In this document: positions 44,170 to 53,582 of the stretch, piece by piece
How the letters are laid out: every line of letters begins with the position of its first letter
How positions within the stretch are numbered: the first letter of the stretch is position 1
Assembly: GCA_049890275.1 (NCBI GenBank)
Contig: JBMHBT010000008.1
Location: 155,692-219,691 of the forward strand
Length of the DNA: 64,000 nucleotides
Source: UBA7374 sp049890275
Lineage (GTDB): Bacteria; Verrucomicrobiota; Verrucomicrobiia; Opitutales; Coraliomargaritaceae
Direction of reading: 5' to 3'
Made by a program: the position numbers and the translations under genes
The notes under the pieces: model-generated
Told to the model about the DNA's origin: nothing
What the model saw: only the letters and a program-made list of their open reading frames with translations
Databases searched by the model: none

Positions 44170-44505
44170 ATGAAAATCATAGCCTACTTAAAACCAACCT
44201 GCGGATGGAGCATGGGTGTGCGCGCAATCATGAAAAAGTATGACTTGGCATACGAAGACCGGGATATCATCAACGACCCCGCCCAATATGCCGAAATGGT
44301 CGAAAAATCCGGACAGCCACTTTCTCCCTGCGTCGAAGTAGATGGTCATATGCTCGCCGACGTAAGCGGTGAAGAAGTAGAAAACTGGATGCTCAGTAAC
44401 GCGCTGATCACTCCCAGCGATACCGAAGCAGAAGCACCAACCAACGCTCCCTGCACCGATGAAGAGCACGAAGCCATGCGCTCAAAAACAATACGTTTCT
44501 TCTAA
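44170..44505 (+). CDS. Glutaredoxin-like monothiol protein
   Basis: A 111-aa thioredoxin-fold protein. The active site is YLKPTCGWSMGVRAIMKKYD, with CGWS, meaning a single catalytic cysteine in the second position group (monothiol type), similar to CGFS glutaredoxins. The cis-Pro region is GQPLSPCVEVDGHMLADVS, which contains an extra Cys. A short C-terminal extension has another Cys (APTNAPCTDEEH). The ATG at 44170 gives MKIIAYLKPTCG; a GTG at 44152 is possible. A strong terminator follows. Monothiol glutaredoxins help handle Fe-S clusters or reduce disulfides; the role here is not known. Confidence 0.75.
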   Translation: MKIIAYLKPTCGWSMGVRAIMKKYDLAYEDRDIINDPAQYAEMVEKSGQPLSPCVEVDGHMLADVSGEEVENWMLSNALITPSDTEAEAPTNAPCTDEEHEAMRSKTIRFF

Positions 44506-44537
44506 ATGTAAGGGATCTTGGCGCTGACCCGCCGACT

Positions 44538-44563
44538 AAAAACCGGGTGTAGACCCGGTTTTT
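44538..44563 (+). terminator. Terminator after the glutaredoxin gene
   Basis: Eleven-bp stem (aaaaaccgggt / acccggttttt) with a GTAG loop and a run of six T overlapping the stem end. It closes the accBC-Asp23-grx transcript unit. Confidence 0.85.
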
Positions 44564-44749
44564 TCGCCCCTAACCACCAACTCTCCAATCGAAAAATCAA
44601 TCGTAAGAAAGAGCAATTTTCCTAGACAGTACCGCATCCACCAATAACTTTCTCATTCCTTTGACTTTTTTCAGCGGACGCTAACCTATTCCGCAAGCAA
44701 GATAGACAACCGGCAGAATCCTGCCATTTGCCAACAAAACAAATTTATA

Positions 44750-47700
44750 ATGAAGACACCGCCAAAAGCTCAAGGTCTCTACGATCCCCGCTTCGAACAC
44801 GAAAACTGTGGCATCGGCCTGATCGTCGATATGAAAGGCCGCAAGTCCCACAGCATCGTTCAGGGTGCTCTAGAGATTTGCGTCAATCTGGATCACCGCG
44901 GAGGCTGTGGCTGTGACCCCATCACCGGAGATGGTGCAGGTATCTTTATTCAGCTACCACACAAGTTCTTCCAGTCCATTTCTCAATCCGAATGCGGCTT
45001 TGCACTCCCAGAGGAAGGTGACTACGGGGCCGGATTTGTTTTTCTTTCACAAGACGCCGAAGAGCGCGCCAGTGAAGAGCGTATTATTTCCGATATTGTC
45101 GCCGAAGAAGGTTTTACACTCCTCGGCTGGCGTGATGTGCCGGTCAATAGCAGTATTCTCGGCAAAGCATCCGCCGCCTGTGAACCGCGCATGCGCCAGT
45201 TCTTCATTGACCGAGGCGATGTCTGTGAACCCGGTCTGGCTTTTGAACGCAAGCTCTACATCATTCGCCGACTCGTCACCCACCGCATCCGCTACAGCGG
45301 CGCAGACGAAGAGGCACTTTTTTATATCAGTTCGCTCTCCAGTCGCACCATGACTTATAAGGGCATGCTCACAACCGGGCAGCTCGCTGATTATTTTCCC
45401 GATCTGTCTAGTGAGAACATGGAATCGGCTCTCGCTCTAACCCACTCCCGTTTCTCCACCAATACTTTCCCCAGTTGGCCGCGTGCCCAGCCCTTCCGCT
45501 ATCTCTGCCACAACGGCGAGATCAACACCGTGCGAGGCAACGAAAACTGGCTCCATGCACGCCAAATGCAACTCGCCAGCGAAGTCTTTGGCGACGATCT
45601 GAAAAAACTATTGCCCATCATTCGTGAAGACGGTTCCGACTCGCAGAAGTTCGACAACTGCCTCGAGTTCCTCGTCCTTTCCGGACGGAGCCTGGCCCAC
45701 GCCATGATGATGATGATTCCCGAGCCTTGGGAGCGTCACAAATCCATGCCTCAGCACAAGCGCGACTTCTATGAGTTCCACGCTTGCATGATGGAGCCCT
45801 GGGACGGTCCGGCCTCTATGGCGATGTCCGACGGCATACAAGTCGGTGCGACTCTCGACCGCAATGGCCTACGCCCTTCGCGCTATTATGTCACAGCAGA
45901 CGACAAGGTAATCCTTGCCTCTGAAGTCGGTGTACTCGAAGGAATCGAACCGTCCAACGTCGTAAAAAAAGGACGTCTGGAGCCAGGTCGCATGTTCCTC
46001 ATCGATATGGAAGAAGGACGAATTGTTGGCGACTCCGAGCTGAAGGAACAGATCGCTGCCGAACATCCCTACGGAGAATGGCTCCAGAAAAATCTTCTGC
46101 CCGCTGCAGAATTACCCGAGCCTCCTCAGGAGCAGGCAATTGCAGATGATTTTGATACGATCGAAACTCGCCAAAAAGCATTTGGCTACACCTACGAGGA
46201 CATCCGTTTTCTCATCGGCCCGAGTGCCCAAGCTGGCAAGCAACCGCTTGGCTCAATGGGTAATGATGCTCCTCTTGCCGTACTTTCCGATCAGTCGCAA
46301 CTGCTTTACAACTATTTCAAGCAACTATTTGCTCAGGTGACGAACCCGCCGATTGATCCGATCCGTGAAGAACTGGTTACCGCCAGTATTTCCTTTATCG
46401 GCTCCGAAGGCGACCTCACCCGTCCCGGTCCCGATAGTTGCCGTATGATCCGATATGAAAGCCCTCTATTGGACAACCGCCAACTCGACCAGCTCTACCA
46501 CATCCAGCGCGACGGATTTAAATCAGCCAAGCTTCCGATTACCTTTGAGGCGGCTCACGGAGGTCTTGCCGAAGGTCATAACAATATTCCCGAGCCGGAT
46601 ATTTCCGGAAAGGGCCTCGAAGCCGCCCTCGAAACACTCTTCGAAAACGCCGATGCCGCGATCAACGACGGCGTCAATATCCTGATCCTCTCCGACCGCA
46701 AGATCAGCGAGCAAAAGGCACCTATACCTGCCTTACTGGCTGTAGCCGGGCTACACCACCACCTCGTTCGTCAAGGTACCCGTACACGCGTTTCTATCGT
46801 ACTCGAATCCGCCGAACCACGCGAAGTCATGCACTACGCACTACTCCTCGGCTACGGCGTCAACGCGATCAACCCCTACCTCGCGCTCGAATCAGTTCGC
46901 CACTTGGTTGAACGCGGAGACATCGATCTACCCGCTGAAAAAGCCAGCCAAAACTTCCTCAAGGCCAACCTCAACGGCGTGATCAAGACCATGTCCAAAA
47001 TGGGCATCTCCACAGTAGCTTCTTACCGAGGCGCACAGATATTTGAAGCCATTGGTCTCAACCAATCCGTCATCGACAAGTACTTCACCAAGACTGCTTC
47101 CCGCGTCGAAGGTGTCGGTTTGGATGCCATCGCAGATGAAGCGCTGGCGAGGCACAGTAACGCCTATGCACCTCGTGAAGACGAGCGGGATGCTGCCCTC
47201 GATCCCGGCGGGATCTATCAGTGGCGCGCTGGCGGCGAACGTCACCTTTTCAATCCGGTTACGATCCACAAACTCCAGAAAGCCACCCGGCTGGGTGATT
47301 TCGAAGTCTTCCAAGAATACTCGAATATCATCAATGATCAGTCCCGGGAAATGTTTACGCTCCGTGGCCTGATGGAGTTCAAGATCGATCCGGCAAAGTC
47401 GATTCCCCTTGAAGAAGTCGAACCAGCCTCTGAGATCGTCAAACGCTTCAAGACCGGTGCCATGTCCTACGGCTCTATCTCCAAAGAAGCCCACGAAGCA
47501 CTCGCCATCGCCATGAACCGCCTCGGCGGAAAATCCAACACAGGCGAAGGGGGCGAAGATCCCGACCGCTTTACACCCGATGAAAACGGCGACTCCCGTC
47601 GCTCTGCGATCAAACAGGTCGCCTCCGGACGCTTCGGGGTTACCAGCTACTATCTGGTCAACTCCGATGAAATTCAGATCAAAATCGTTCAAGGTGCCAA

Positions 47701-49396
47701 GCCCGGCGAAGGCGGGGAACTCCCCGGACACAAGGTGCTGCCCAAAATCGCTAAAACACGGGGAACCACTCCCGGCGTTGGATTGATCTCACCTCCACCG
47801 CACCACGATATCTACTCGATTGAAGATCTCGCGGAACTGATCCACGACTTGAAAAACTCCAACCGACACGCACGTATCAACGTCAAACTCGTATCTGAGG
47901 TAGGCGTTGGCACCATTGCTGCCGGTGTAGCCAAAGCCAAAGCCGACGTCATCCTCGTCTCCGGTTACGATGGAGGTACCGGTGCCTCTCCCCGCTCCTC
48001 CATACAACATGCTGGAGCCCCTTGGGAACTCGGGCTGGCTGAAACCAACCAAACGCTCCTGCTCAATGACCTGCGCTCCCGTGTTGTCGTTGAAACAGAC
48101 GGCCAGCTCAAGACCGGCCGCGATGTCGCCATCGCCTGTTTGCTCGGCGCCGAAGAATATGGTTTTGCCACCGCGCCTCTAGTCACACTCGGCTGTATCA
48201 TGATGCGCGTCTGCCACAAAAATACCTGCCCGGTCGGCGTTGCGACTCAAAACCCGGAACTACGAAAAAAGTTCCACGGTGGCCCCGACGCCGTCGTCCA
48301 CTTCATGAACTACGTAGCTGAAGAAATGCGTGAGCTGATGGCTCAGCTGGGCTTCCGTACAGTCAATGAGATGGTCGGACAGGTCGACCGCCTGGAAATG
48401 CGTCATGCGGTTGAGCACTGGAAAGCCCGTGGACTCGACTACAGTAAAATTCTCTACAAACCGGAAGTTGATTCCAGCGTCGGTAGCTATTGCCAAATGA
48501 AACAGGATCACCTCCTGCAAAACTCCCTCGATGAAAGGGAAATTCTCGAACAAGCCAAACCTGCAATCGAAAACGGTACGCCAGTGGAAATCCGCTTGCC
48601 GATCGTCAATACCGATCGCGTAGTTGGTACACTCACCGGAGCCGAAATTTCACGCCGAAACGGAGCGGAAGGATTACCTGAAGATACCGTACAAATACAC
48701 TTAACCGGATCCGCGGGTCAGTCGCTGGGTGCTTTCTGCCCCAAAGGTATGACTTTCAATGTTGTAGGCGATACCAACGATTACCTTGGTAAAGGACTCT
48801 CCGGTGCTAAGATTGTTGTTCGTCCGCCGAGCGATGCACCTTTTGTCGCGCACGAAAATATCATCACTGGAAATGTCTGCTTCTATGGAGCTACCAGCGG
48901 AGAAGCCTACATCGCGGGTATGGCCGGCGAGCGTTTCTGCGTACGTAACTCCGGTGTCGAAGCTGTCATCGAAGGACTCGGTGACCACGCCCTCGAATAC
49001 ATGACCGGAGGTATGGTTCTCAACTTGGGTACCACCGGGCGCAACCTCGGTGCCGGTATGTCCGGTGGCGTCGCTTACATTTACGACGAAGCAGGTGACT
49101 TTATTCAAAACCGACTCAACCCGGACATGGTCAATGTGTATCAGTTGATCGAATGCGGCGATGAAGAACTCGAATTAGTGCGCGCTAAAATCGAAAAGCA
49201 TGTACAGCTGACCGGCTCCGCTCGCGGTCGTGAGATTCTTGACGATTGGCCCGCTACTGCAGGTAAATTCCTAAAGATTATGCCACAGGACTATGAGCGT
49301 GTACTACACGCCCAAAACCGTGCCTTGGAACGCGGCCTCAAAGGCGATGAAGCGATCCTTGCTGCTTTCGAAGAAAACGTCAAAGCAGGCCACTAA
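44750..49396 (+). CDS. gltB: Glutamate synthase large subunit
   Basis: A 1548-aa GOGAT large subunit. It makes two glutamates from glutamine and 2-oxoglutarate. The N-terminal Ntn glutaminase domain begins after a short propeptide at HENCGIGLIVDMKGRKSHSI, where the Cys is the nucleophile. The FMN-binding synthase domain has VKRFKTGAMSYGSISKEAHE and GRFGVTSYYLVNSDEIQIKI. The [3Fe-4S] cluster cysteines are in LGCIMMRVCHKNTCPVGVAT. The C-terminal GXGXG domain includes VVRPPSDAPFVAHENIITGN. Length is normal. A TTGACT word (44661) and a small ggcag/ctgcc hairpin (44712-44725) lie upstream. It is followed by gltD. Confidence 0.98.
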   Translation: MKTPPKAQGLYDPRFEHENCGIGLIVDMKGRKSHSIVQGALEICVNLDHRGGCGCDPITGDGAGIFIQLPHKFFQSISQSECGFALPEEGDYGAGFVFLSQDAEERASEERIISDIVAEEGFTLLGWRDVPVNSSILGKASAACEPRMRQFFIDRGDVCEPGLAFERKLYIIRRLVTHRIRYSGADEEALFYISSLSSRTMTYKGMLTTGQLADYFPDLSSENMESALALTHSRFSTNTFPSWPRAQPFRYLCHNGEINTVRGNENWLHARQMQLASEVFGDDLKKLLPIIREDGSDSQKFDNCLEFLVLSGRSLAHAMMMMIPEPWERHKSMPQHKRDFYEFHACMMEPWDGPASMAMSDGIQVGATLDRNGLRPSRYYVTADDKVILASEVGVLEGIEPSNVVKKGRLEPGRMFLIDMEEGRIVGDSELKEQIAAEHPYGEWLQKNLLPAAELPEPPQEQAIADDFDTIETRQKAFGYTYEDIRFLIGPSAQAGKQPLGSMGNDAPLAVLSDQSQLLYNYFKQLFAQVTNPPIDPIREELVTASISFIGSEGDLTRPGPDSCRMIRYESPLLDNRQLDQLYHIQRDGFKSAKLPITFEAAHGGLAEGHNNIPEPDISGKGLEAALETLFENADAAINDGVNILILSDRKISEQKAPIPALLAVAGLHHHLVRQGTRTRVSIVLESAEPREVMHYALLLGYGVNAINPYLALESVRHLVERGDIDLPAEKASQNFLKANLNGVIKTMSKMGISTVASYRGAQIFEAIGLNQSVIDKYFTKTASRVEGVGLDAIADEALARHSNAYAPREDERDAALDPGGIYQWRAGGERHLFNPVTIHKLQKATRLGDFEVFQEYSNIINDQSREMFTLRGLMEFKIDPAKSIPLEEVEPASEIVKRFKTGAMSYGSISKEAHEALAIAMNRLGGKSNTGEGGEDPDRFTPDENGDSRRSAIKQVASGRFGVTSYYLVNSDEIQIKIVQGAKPGEGGELPGHKVLPKIAKTRGTTPGVGLISPPPHHDIYSIEDLAELIHDLKNSNRHARINVKLVSEVGVGTIAAGVAKAKADVILVSGYDGGTGASPRSSIQHAGAPWELGLAETNQTLLLNDLRSRVVVETDGQLKTGRDVAIACLLGAEEYGFATAPLVTLGCIMMRVCHKNTCPVGVATQNPELRKKFHGGPDAVVHFMNYVAEEMRELMAQLGFRTVNEMVGQVDRLEMRHAVEHWKARGLDYSKILYKPEVDSSVGSYCQMKQDHLLQNSLDEREILEQAKPAIENGTPVEIRLPIVNTDRVVGTLTGAEISRRNGAEGLPEDTVQIHLTGSAGQSLGAFCPKGMTFNVVGDTNDYLGKGLSGAKIVVRPPSDAPFVAHENIITGNVCFYGATSGEAYIAGMAGERFCVRNSGVEAVIEGLGDHALEYMTGGMVLNLGTTGRNLGAGMSGGVAYIYDEAGDFIQNRLNPDMVNVYQLIECGDEELELVRAKIEKHVQLTGSARGREILDDWPATAGKFLKIMPQDYERVLHAQNRALERGLKGDEAILAAFEENVKAGH

Positions 49397-49439
49397 TCCC
49401 TCTTGATCTAATTGATAACGAATATCCCCCTTTATTATT

Positions 49440-50927
49440 ATGGGCAAACCAACAGGATTCATCGAGTTTGAACGCAAGACCATCCCCAACCGCGAGCCAC
49501 TGGCACGCATCAAGGACTGGGACGAAATTCACGAACACTTCGAAGAGAGATCGCTCCGTACACAGGCATCCCGCTGTATGGATTGCGGTACTCCTTACTG
49601 CCACACCGGCATCACACTGTCCAATATGGCCAGCGGCTGCCCGATCAATAACCTCATCCCCGAATTCAACGATCTGGTTTATCAGGATAAATGGGCCGAT
49701 GCCTACCACCGCTTGGCCAAAACCAACAACTTTCCCGAGTTCACCGGTCGGGTATGCCCCGCTCCCTGTGAAGGCTCTTGCGTCCTCGGAATCATCGAGC
49801 CACCCGTGGCGATTAAAAATATCGAGTGTTCGATTATCGACAAAGCGTGGGAAAATGGCTGGGTCACTCCACAACCCCCCGAAGAGCGCACAGGCAAGCG
49901 AGTTGCAGTCGTCGGCTCCGGCCCAGCAGGATTAGCCGCTGCTGACCAGCTGAATAAAGCCGGACACCTCGTTACTGTATTCGAACGCGCCGACCGTCCG
50001 GGTGGTCTACTCATGTATGGTATCCCCAACATGAAGCTCGAAAAAGACGTGGTCACTCGTCGCACCGAGCTAATGGAACAAGAAGGCGTGATCTTCAAAT
50101 GCAGCGTCGAAATCGGCAAAGACATTCCCGCAAAAGAACTACTCGACGACTTTGACTCCGTCATCCTCGCTTGTGGAGCCACGAAGCCGCGAGACCTTCC
50201 AATTGATGGGCGCGAGCTCGAAAATGTTCATTACGCCATGGACTTCCTCGGACCCAATACAAAAGAGCTTTGGGACCTCAAAGAAGGTAAGGCCGAACAA
50301 TTCTCCGCACTAGCCAAAGACAAGCACGTTGTTATTATCGGCGGTGGTGATACCGGTACAGACTGCGTCGGCACTTCTCTCCGCCACGGATGCAAAAGTG
50401 TTACTCAGCTGGAAATCATGCCCAAGCCCCCACTGGAGCGCGCGGCAAACAACCCCTGGCCGGAATGGCCCAAGACCTACAAAGTCGACTACGGGCAAGA
50501 AGAAGCAGCAGCCGTACAAGGTGACGATCCGCGTCAGTACCTCGTCAGCGCAAACAAGTTTGAAGGCGATGCCGACGGAAAGCTCAAAGCCGTACACGTA
50601 CACAACATTGAGTGGGTCAACGAAGACGGTCGTTTCATGCCCAAGAAAGTCGAAGGTAGCGAGCGTGTCCTCAAGGCCGATCTTGTCCTTCTGGCTATGG
50701 GCTTCCTCGGACCCGAAGCCGATATCGTTGAACAACTGGAGCTGGAGCAAGATGCTCGTTCCAACATCAAGGCTGAGTACGGTCGCTTTAACACAAATAT
50801 CGATAAAGTCTTTGCTGCAGGCGATGTACGCCGCGGGCAGTCACTGGTCGTCTGGGCGATCAACGAAGGCCGTGCCGTCGCCCGCGAGTGTGACCGCTTC
50901 CTCATGGGGACGACGAAACTCCCCTAA
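49440..50927 (+). CDS. gltD: Glutamate synthase small subunit
   Basis: A 495-aa GOGAT beta subunit that delivers electrons from NAD(P)H to GltB. N-terminal cysteines form Fe-S clusters: RCMDCGTPYCHTGITLSNMA, CPINNLIPEF and CPAPCEGSCVLG. The FAD-binding motif is VAVVGSGPAGLAAADQLNKA. The NAD(P)H motif is VVIIGGGDTGTDCVGTSLRH, and the C-terminal FAD region is FAAGDVRRGQSLVVWAINEG. It starts 43 bp after gltB and ends at a strong terminator. Coordinate expression with gltB is expected. Confidence 0.97.
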   Translation: MGKPTGFIEFERKTIPNREPLARIKDWDEIHEHFEERSLRTQASRCMDCGTPYCHTGITLSNMASGCPINNLIPEFNDLVYQDKWADAYHRLAKTNNFPEFTGRVCPAPCEGSCVLGIIEPPVAIKNIECSIIDKAWENGWVTPQPPEERTGKRVAVVGSGPAGLAAADQLNKAGHLVTVFERADRPGGLLMYGIPNMKLEKDVVTRRTELMEQEGVIFKCSVEIGKDIPAKELLDDFDSVILACGATKPRDLPIDGRELENVHYAMDFLGPNTKELWDLKEGKAEQFSALAKDKHVVIIGGGDTGTDCVGTSLRHGCKSVTQLEIMPKPPLERAANNPWPEWPKTYKVDYGQEEAAAVQGDDPRQYLVSANKFEGDADGKLKAVHVHNIEWVNEDGRFMPKKVEGSERVLKADLVLLAMGFLGPEADIVEQLELEQDARSNIKAEYGRFNTNIDKVFAAGDVRRGQSLVVWAINEGRAVARECDRFLMGTTKLP

Positions 50928-50951
50928 TCAGGTACAGACAGTCGATCCACC

Positions 50952-50977
50952 AAAGGCCCCACTAAACAGGGGCCTTT
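50952..50977 (+). terminator. Terminator after gltD
   Basis: Nine-bp stem aaaggcccc / ggggccttt around an eight-base loop, followed by TT and then a GTTTG stretch. It ends the gltBD transcript between gltD and convergent fabF. Confidence 0.85.
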
Positions 50978-51089
50978 TTGTTTGCCCCATGTAAAACAAT
51001 AGAGCCATTCGGATGTCAGCAGACAGACAGAAACGTCTCCCCACACCGAATACCGCATCGAAAGGATCTCCGGAGAGACTCAACAACAC

Positions 51090-52349
51090 CTATCCGGAGT
51101 ACTTACCGAAAAGCACAGATGCATTGTGCCCACCGAAACCGGAGTTGTTACACAAGGCAGTCTGAATATCCGCTTCACGCATCGTATTGGGCACATAATC
51201 GAGATCGCAATCCGGATCCGGCTCCTCGTAGTTGATTGTTGGCGGAACCTTACCCTCTTTCAGTGCCATCGCACAGACGGCAGACTCGATACCACCGGCT
51301 GCACCAAGCAAGTGTCCAGTCATCGACTTGGTCGAGCTCACTAAAGTTTTACTTGCGTGCTCACCCAGTGCTTTCTTGATCGCCAGCGTCTCAAACTTGT
51401 CATTGTAGGGAGTCGAAGTGCCATGCGCGTTGATATAATCAATATCTGAAGCCTCCAGACCCGCGTCCCGTATCGTCTTTTCGATCGCCTTCGACAAAGC
51501 CTTCCCCTCCGGATCCGGAGAAGTAATGTGGTAGGCGTCACAAGTAGCCGCATAACTGCGCACCTCGCAGAAAATTTCGGCGCCCCGTGCCAATGCATGA
51601 TCTAAAGTTTCTAAGATCAACACACCCGCGCCCTCACCCATGACAAAGCCGTCTCGACCTTTGTCAAACGGCCGACTGGCCCGGGATGGATTGTCGTTAT
51701 GATTGGTGCTCATCGCTTTCATCGAGCAAAAACCGGCATAACCCAGCTCGGTAATCGCCGCTTCGCTGCCTCCGGCTACCATCACGTCTGCATCCCCGTC
51801 ACGCAGGATACGGAAGCTTTCACCGATCGAGTGCGTCGCGGTTGAACAAGCACTGACCAGACCGTAGTTTGGCCCACGGGCACCGATTTCAATCGCCACG
51901 ACACCGCTGGCAATGTTCGCAATCAAAGAAGGAATCATGAATGGAGACACCTTACGAGGCCCCATCTCGTACAAACGACGACTCTGAGTCTGTATGGTTA
52001 ACATACCACCGATTCCGGAGCCGACGAGTACACCGATACGATCCGGGTCCAAGCTCGAAGTGTCCAGTCCGGCATGACTCAAAGCCAGACGGGTAGCCGC
52101 AACGGAAAAGTGAGTGTATCGATCATTTCGGCGAGCTTCCTTCGGATCCATGTAGTCCCCGGCATTGAAGTCTCGTACTTCAGAACCGACCTTTGAAGGA
52201 TAATCCGTAACATCAAAGGAAGATACGTGGTCAATCCCACTTTTCCCTGCCAAAATATTCTCCCAGAATGGCTCAATACCGATTCCAAGTGACGTAATTG
52301 TGCCGATACCGGTCACAACAACTCGATTTCTTTTGAATGCTTCTTCCAT
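51090..52349 (-). CDS. fabF: Beta-ketoacyl-ACP synthase II
   Basis: A 419-aa elongating condensing enzyme of fatty-acid synthesis. The segments are RNRVVVTGIGTITSLGIGIE at the start, the catalytic Cys in GLVSACSTATHSIGESFRIL, His in YINAHGTSTPYNDKFETLAI, and the second His in SSTKSMTGHLLGAAGGIESA. The GFGGHNASVLFGKYS end is canonical. It elongates acyl-ACP with malonyl-ACP. It is last in the fabG-acpP-fabF minus-strand cluster, with a hairpin between acpP and fabF that may reduce or separate its transcription. Confidence 0.97.
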   Translation of the reverse strand: MEEAFKRNRVVVTGIGTITSLGIGIEPFWENILAGKSGIDHVSSFDVTDYPSKVGSEVRDFNAGDYMDPKEARRNDRYTHFSVAATRLALSHAGLDTSSLDPDRIGVLVGSGIGGMLTIQTQSRRLYEMGPRKVSPFMIPSLIANIASGVVAIEIGARGPNYGLVSACSTATHSIGESFRILRDGDADVMVAGGSEAAITELGYAGFCSMKAMSTNHNDNPSRASRPFDKGRDGFVMGEGAGVLILETLDHALARGAEIFCEVRSYAATCDAYHITSPDPEGKALSKAIEKTIRDAGLEASDIDYINAHGTSTPYNDKFETLAIKKALGEHASKTLVSSTKSMTGHLLGAAGGIESAVCAMALKEGKVPPTINYEEPDPDCDLDYVPNTMREADIQTALCNNSGFGGHNASVLFGKYSG

Positions 52350-52364
52350 TGTTTTCTAAAAACA

Positions 52365-52384
52365 AAGCCGCGTAAACGCGGCTT
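52365..52384 (-). terminator. Attenuator-like hairpin between acpP and fabF
   Basis: An 8-bp stem (aagccgcg / cgcggctt) with a four-base loop, followed on the minus strand by TGTTTTT. It sits in the 64-bp gap after acpP and could reduce read-through into fabF, leaving more acpP mRNA. Confidence 0.65.
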
Positions 52385-52413
52385 GTAGAAATAAGTGAAA
52401 CAAAAGCACCAGC

Positions 52414-52668
52414 TTAGCCGGCCTTTTCCGTGATATACTTGACTACATCACCCACAGTCAGGAGCTTTTCAGCCTCTGATTCGGGGATCTCACCGTCAAT
52501 CTCATCCTTAAATTCTTCTTCAAAGGCCATAATCAACTCGACTAAGTCGAGCGAGTCGGCACCAAGATCATCAAGGAAGGATGCACCAGCTACGACCTGC
52601 TCGGCATTGACGTTGAGCTGATCGACGATGATGGCAGTAACACGTTGTTCAATAGTTTGGTCGGACAT
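52414..52668 (-). CDS. acpP: Acyl carrier protein
   Basis: An 84-aa acyl carrier protein. The 4'-phosphopantetheine site is the serine in FLDDLGADSLDLVELIMAFE (DSL motif). The helical, acidic sequence is typical (FEEEFKDEIDGEIPESEAEK). The length is slightly above the usual 77-80. It carries growing acyl chains for FabF, FabG and the FabH-like enzyme. It lies between fabG (36 bp upstream) and fabF, in the common fab cluster order. The preceding leader has no special feature. Confidence 0.97.
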   Translation of the reverse strand: MSDQTIEQRVTAIIVDQLNVNAEQVVAGASFLDDLGADSLDLVELIMAFEEEFKDEIDGEIPESEAEKLLTVGDVVKYITEKAG

Positions 52669-52704
52669 AATCTAATAGCATTGTTTGTAGATTCCTTAGC
52701 AGCA

Positions 52705-53451
52705 TCACATGACCATTCCACCGTCAACCGTAAAAACTTGGCCGGTGATGTAGGATGCGTCGTCGGATGCGAGAAAATCGGTTATACCGGCAATATCTTC
52801 GGACCTACCCATGCGTTTTAATGGAATCAATCCGAGGATACCCTCTTTTTGCTGATCGTTTAATTCAGCAGTCATATCTGTCTCGATAAAGCCGGGGGCG
52901 ACCGCATTAACCGTCACGTTACGAGCGGCAAACTCCTTCGCCAAGCTCTTCGTTAAACCGTGAATACCCGCCTTCGCAGAAGCATAATTCGCCTGACCGG
53001 CATTACCCATCAGGCCGATCACTGAAGAAATATTAATGATACGACCCCGGCGTTTACGTGTCATCGGACGACCCAAATGCTTGGACCAAGAGAAACAACT
53101 GCCCAGATTTGTTGAAAGCACCGCGTCCCAATCCGCATCTTCCATGCGAAAGAGCAGACCATCGCGCGTGATCCCCGCACAATTGACGAGAACATCGACC
53201 AAACCATGCTTTTCCAGCACTTGCTCTGAAGCTGCCTGAACCGCTGACTTATCAGAAACATCGACGGCCAGCGATTCCGCAGAACCACCGGATCCGTTAA
53301 TCGCTTCTGCAACAGCTCCGCAAGAACTCGCTGAACGACTGACACAAATGACATGGTGCCCGCTCAACGCCAGGCGTTCGGCAATGGCCTTACCAATTCC
53401 ACGGCCGGCTCCTGTAACTAAGGCTACTTTTTTTTCTACAGCTTCACTCAT
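52705..53451 (-). CDS. fabG: 3-oxoacyl-ACP reductase
   Basis: A 248-aa short-chain dehydrogenase/reductase. It reduces 3-oxoacyl-ACP with NADPH. The Rossmann motif is VALVTGAGRGIGKAIAERLA, then LVNCAGITRDGLLFRMEDAD with the conserved Asn and Gly. The active-site Tyr/Lys is in AGQANYASAKAGIHGLTKSL, and the fatty-acid FabG-type end is SYITGQVFTVDGGMVM. The start is the ATG at 53451; the open frame upstream is not family-like. It opens the fabG-acpP-fabF cluster, divergent from the rluB-type gene. Confidence 0.95.
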   Translation of the reverse strand: MSEAVEKKVALVTGAGRGIGKAIAERLALSGHHVICVSRSASSCGAVAEAINGSGGSAESLAVDVSDKSAVQAASEQVLEKHGLVDVLVNCAGITRDGLLFRMEDADWDAVLSTNLGSCFSWSKHLGRPMTRKRRGRIINISSVIGLMGNAGQANYASAKAGIHGLTKSLAKEFAARNVTVNAVAPGFIETDMTAELNDQQKEGILGLIPLKRMGRSEDIAGITDFLASDDASYITGQVFTVDGGMVM

Positions 53452-53582
53452 GATTGATTGAATAAATAATCCGTTAGATATCGGTTGAGAGATAAAACGC
53501 TGGATCACACAAAGGGCGCAAGCATGAATGTTACTTTCAAGCAACATTGACAGCCACCCCTGAACTCGCCTCAAGTGCTGTG

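Noticed and set aside
46928..47731. 267-codon minus-strand frame
   Set aside because: It is antisense to the FMN domain of gltB and shows no known domain.
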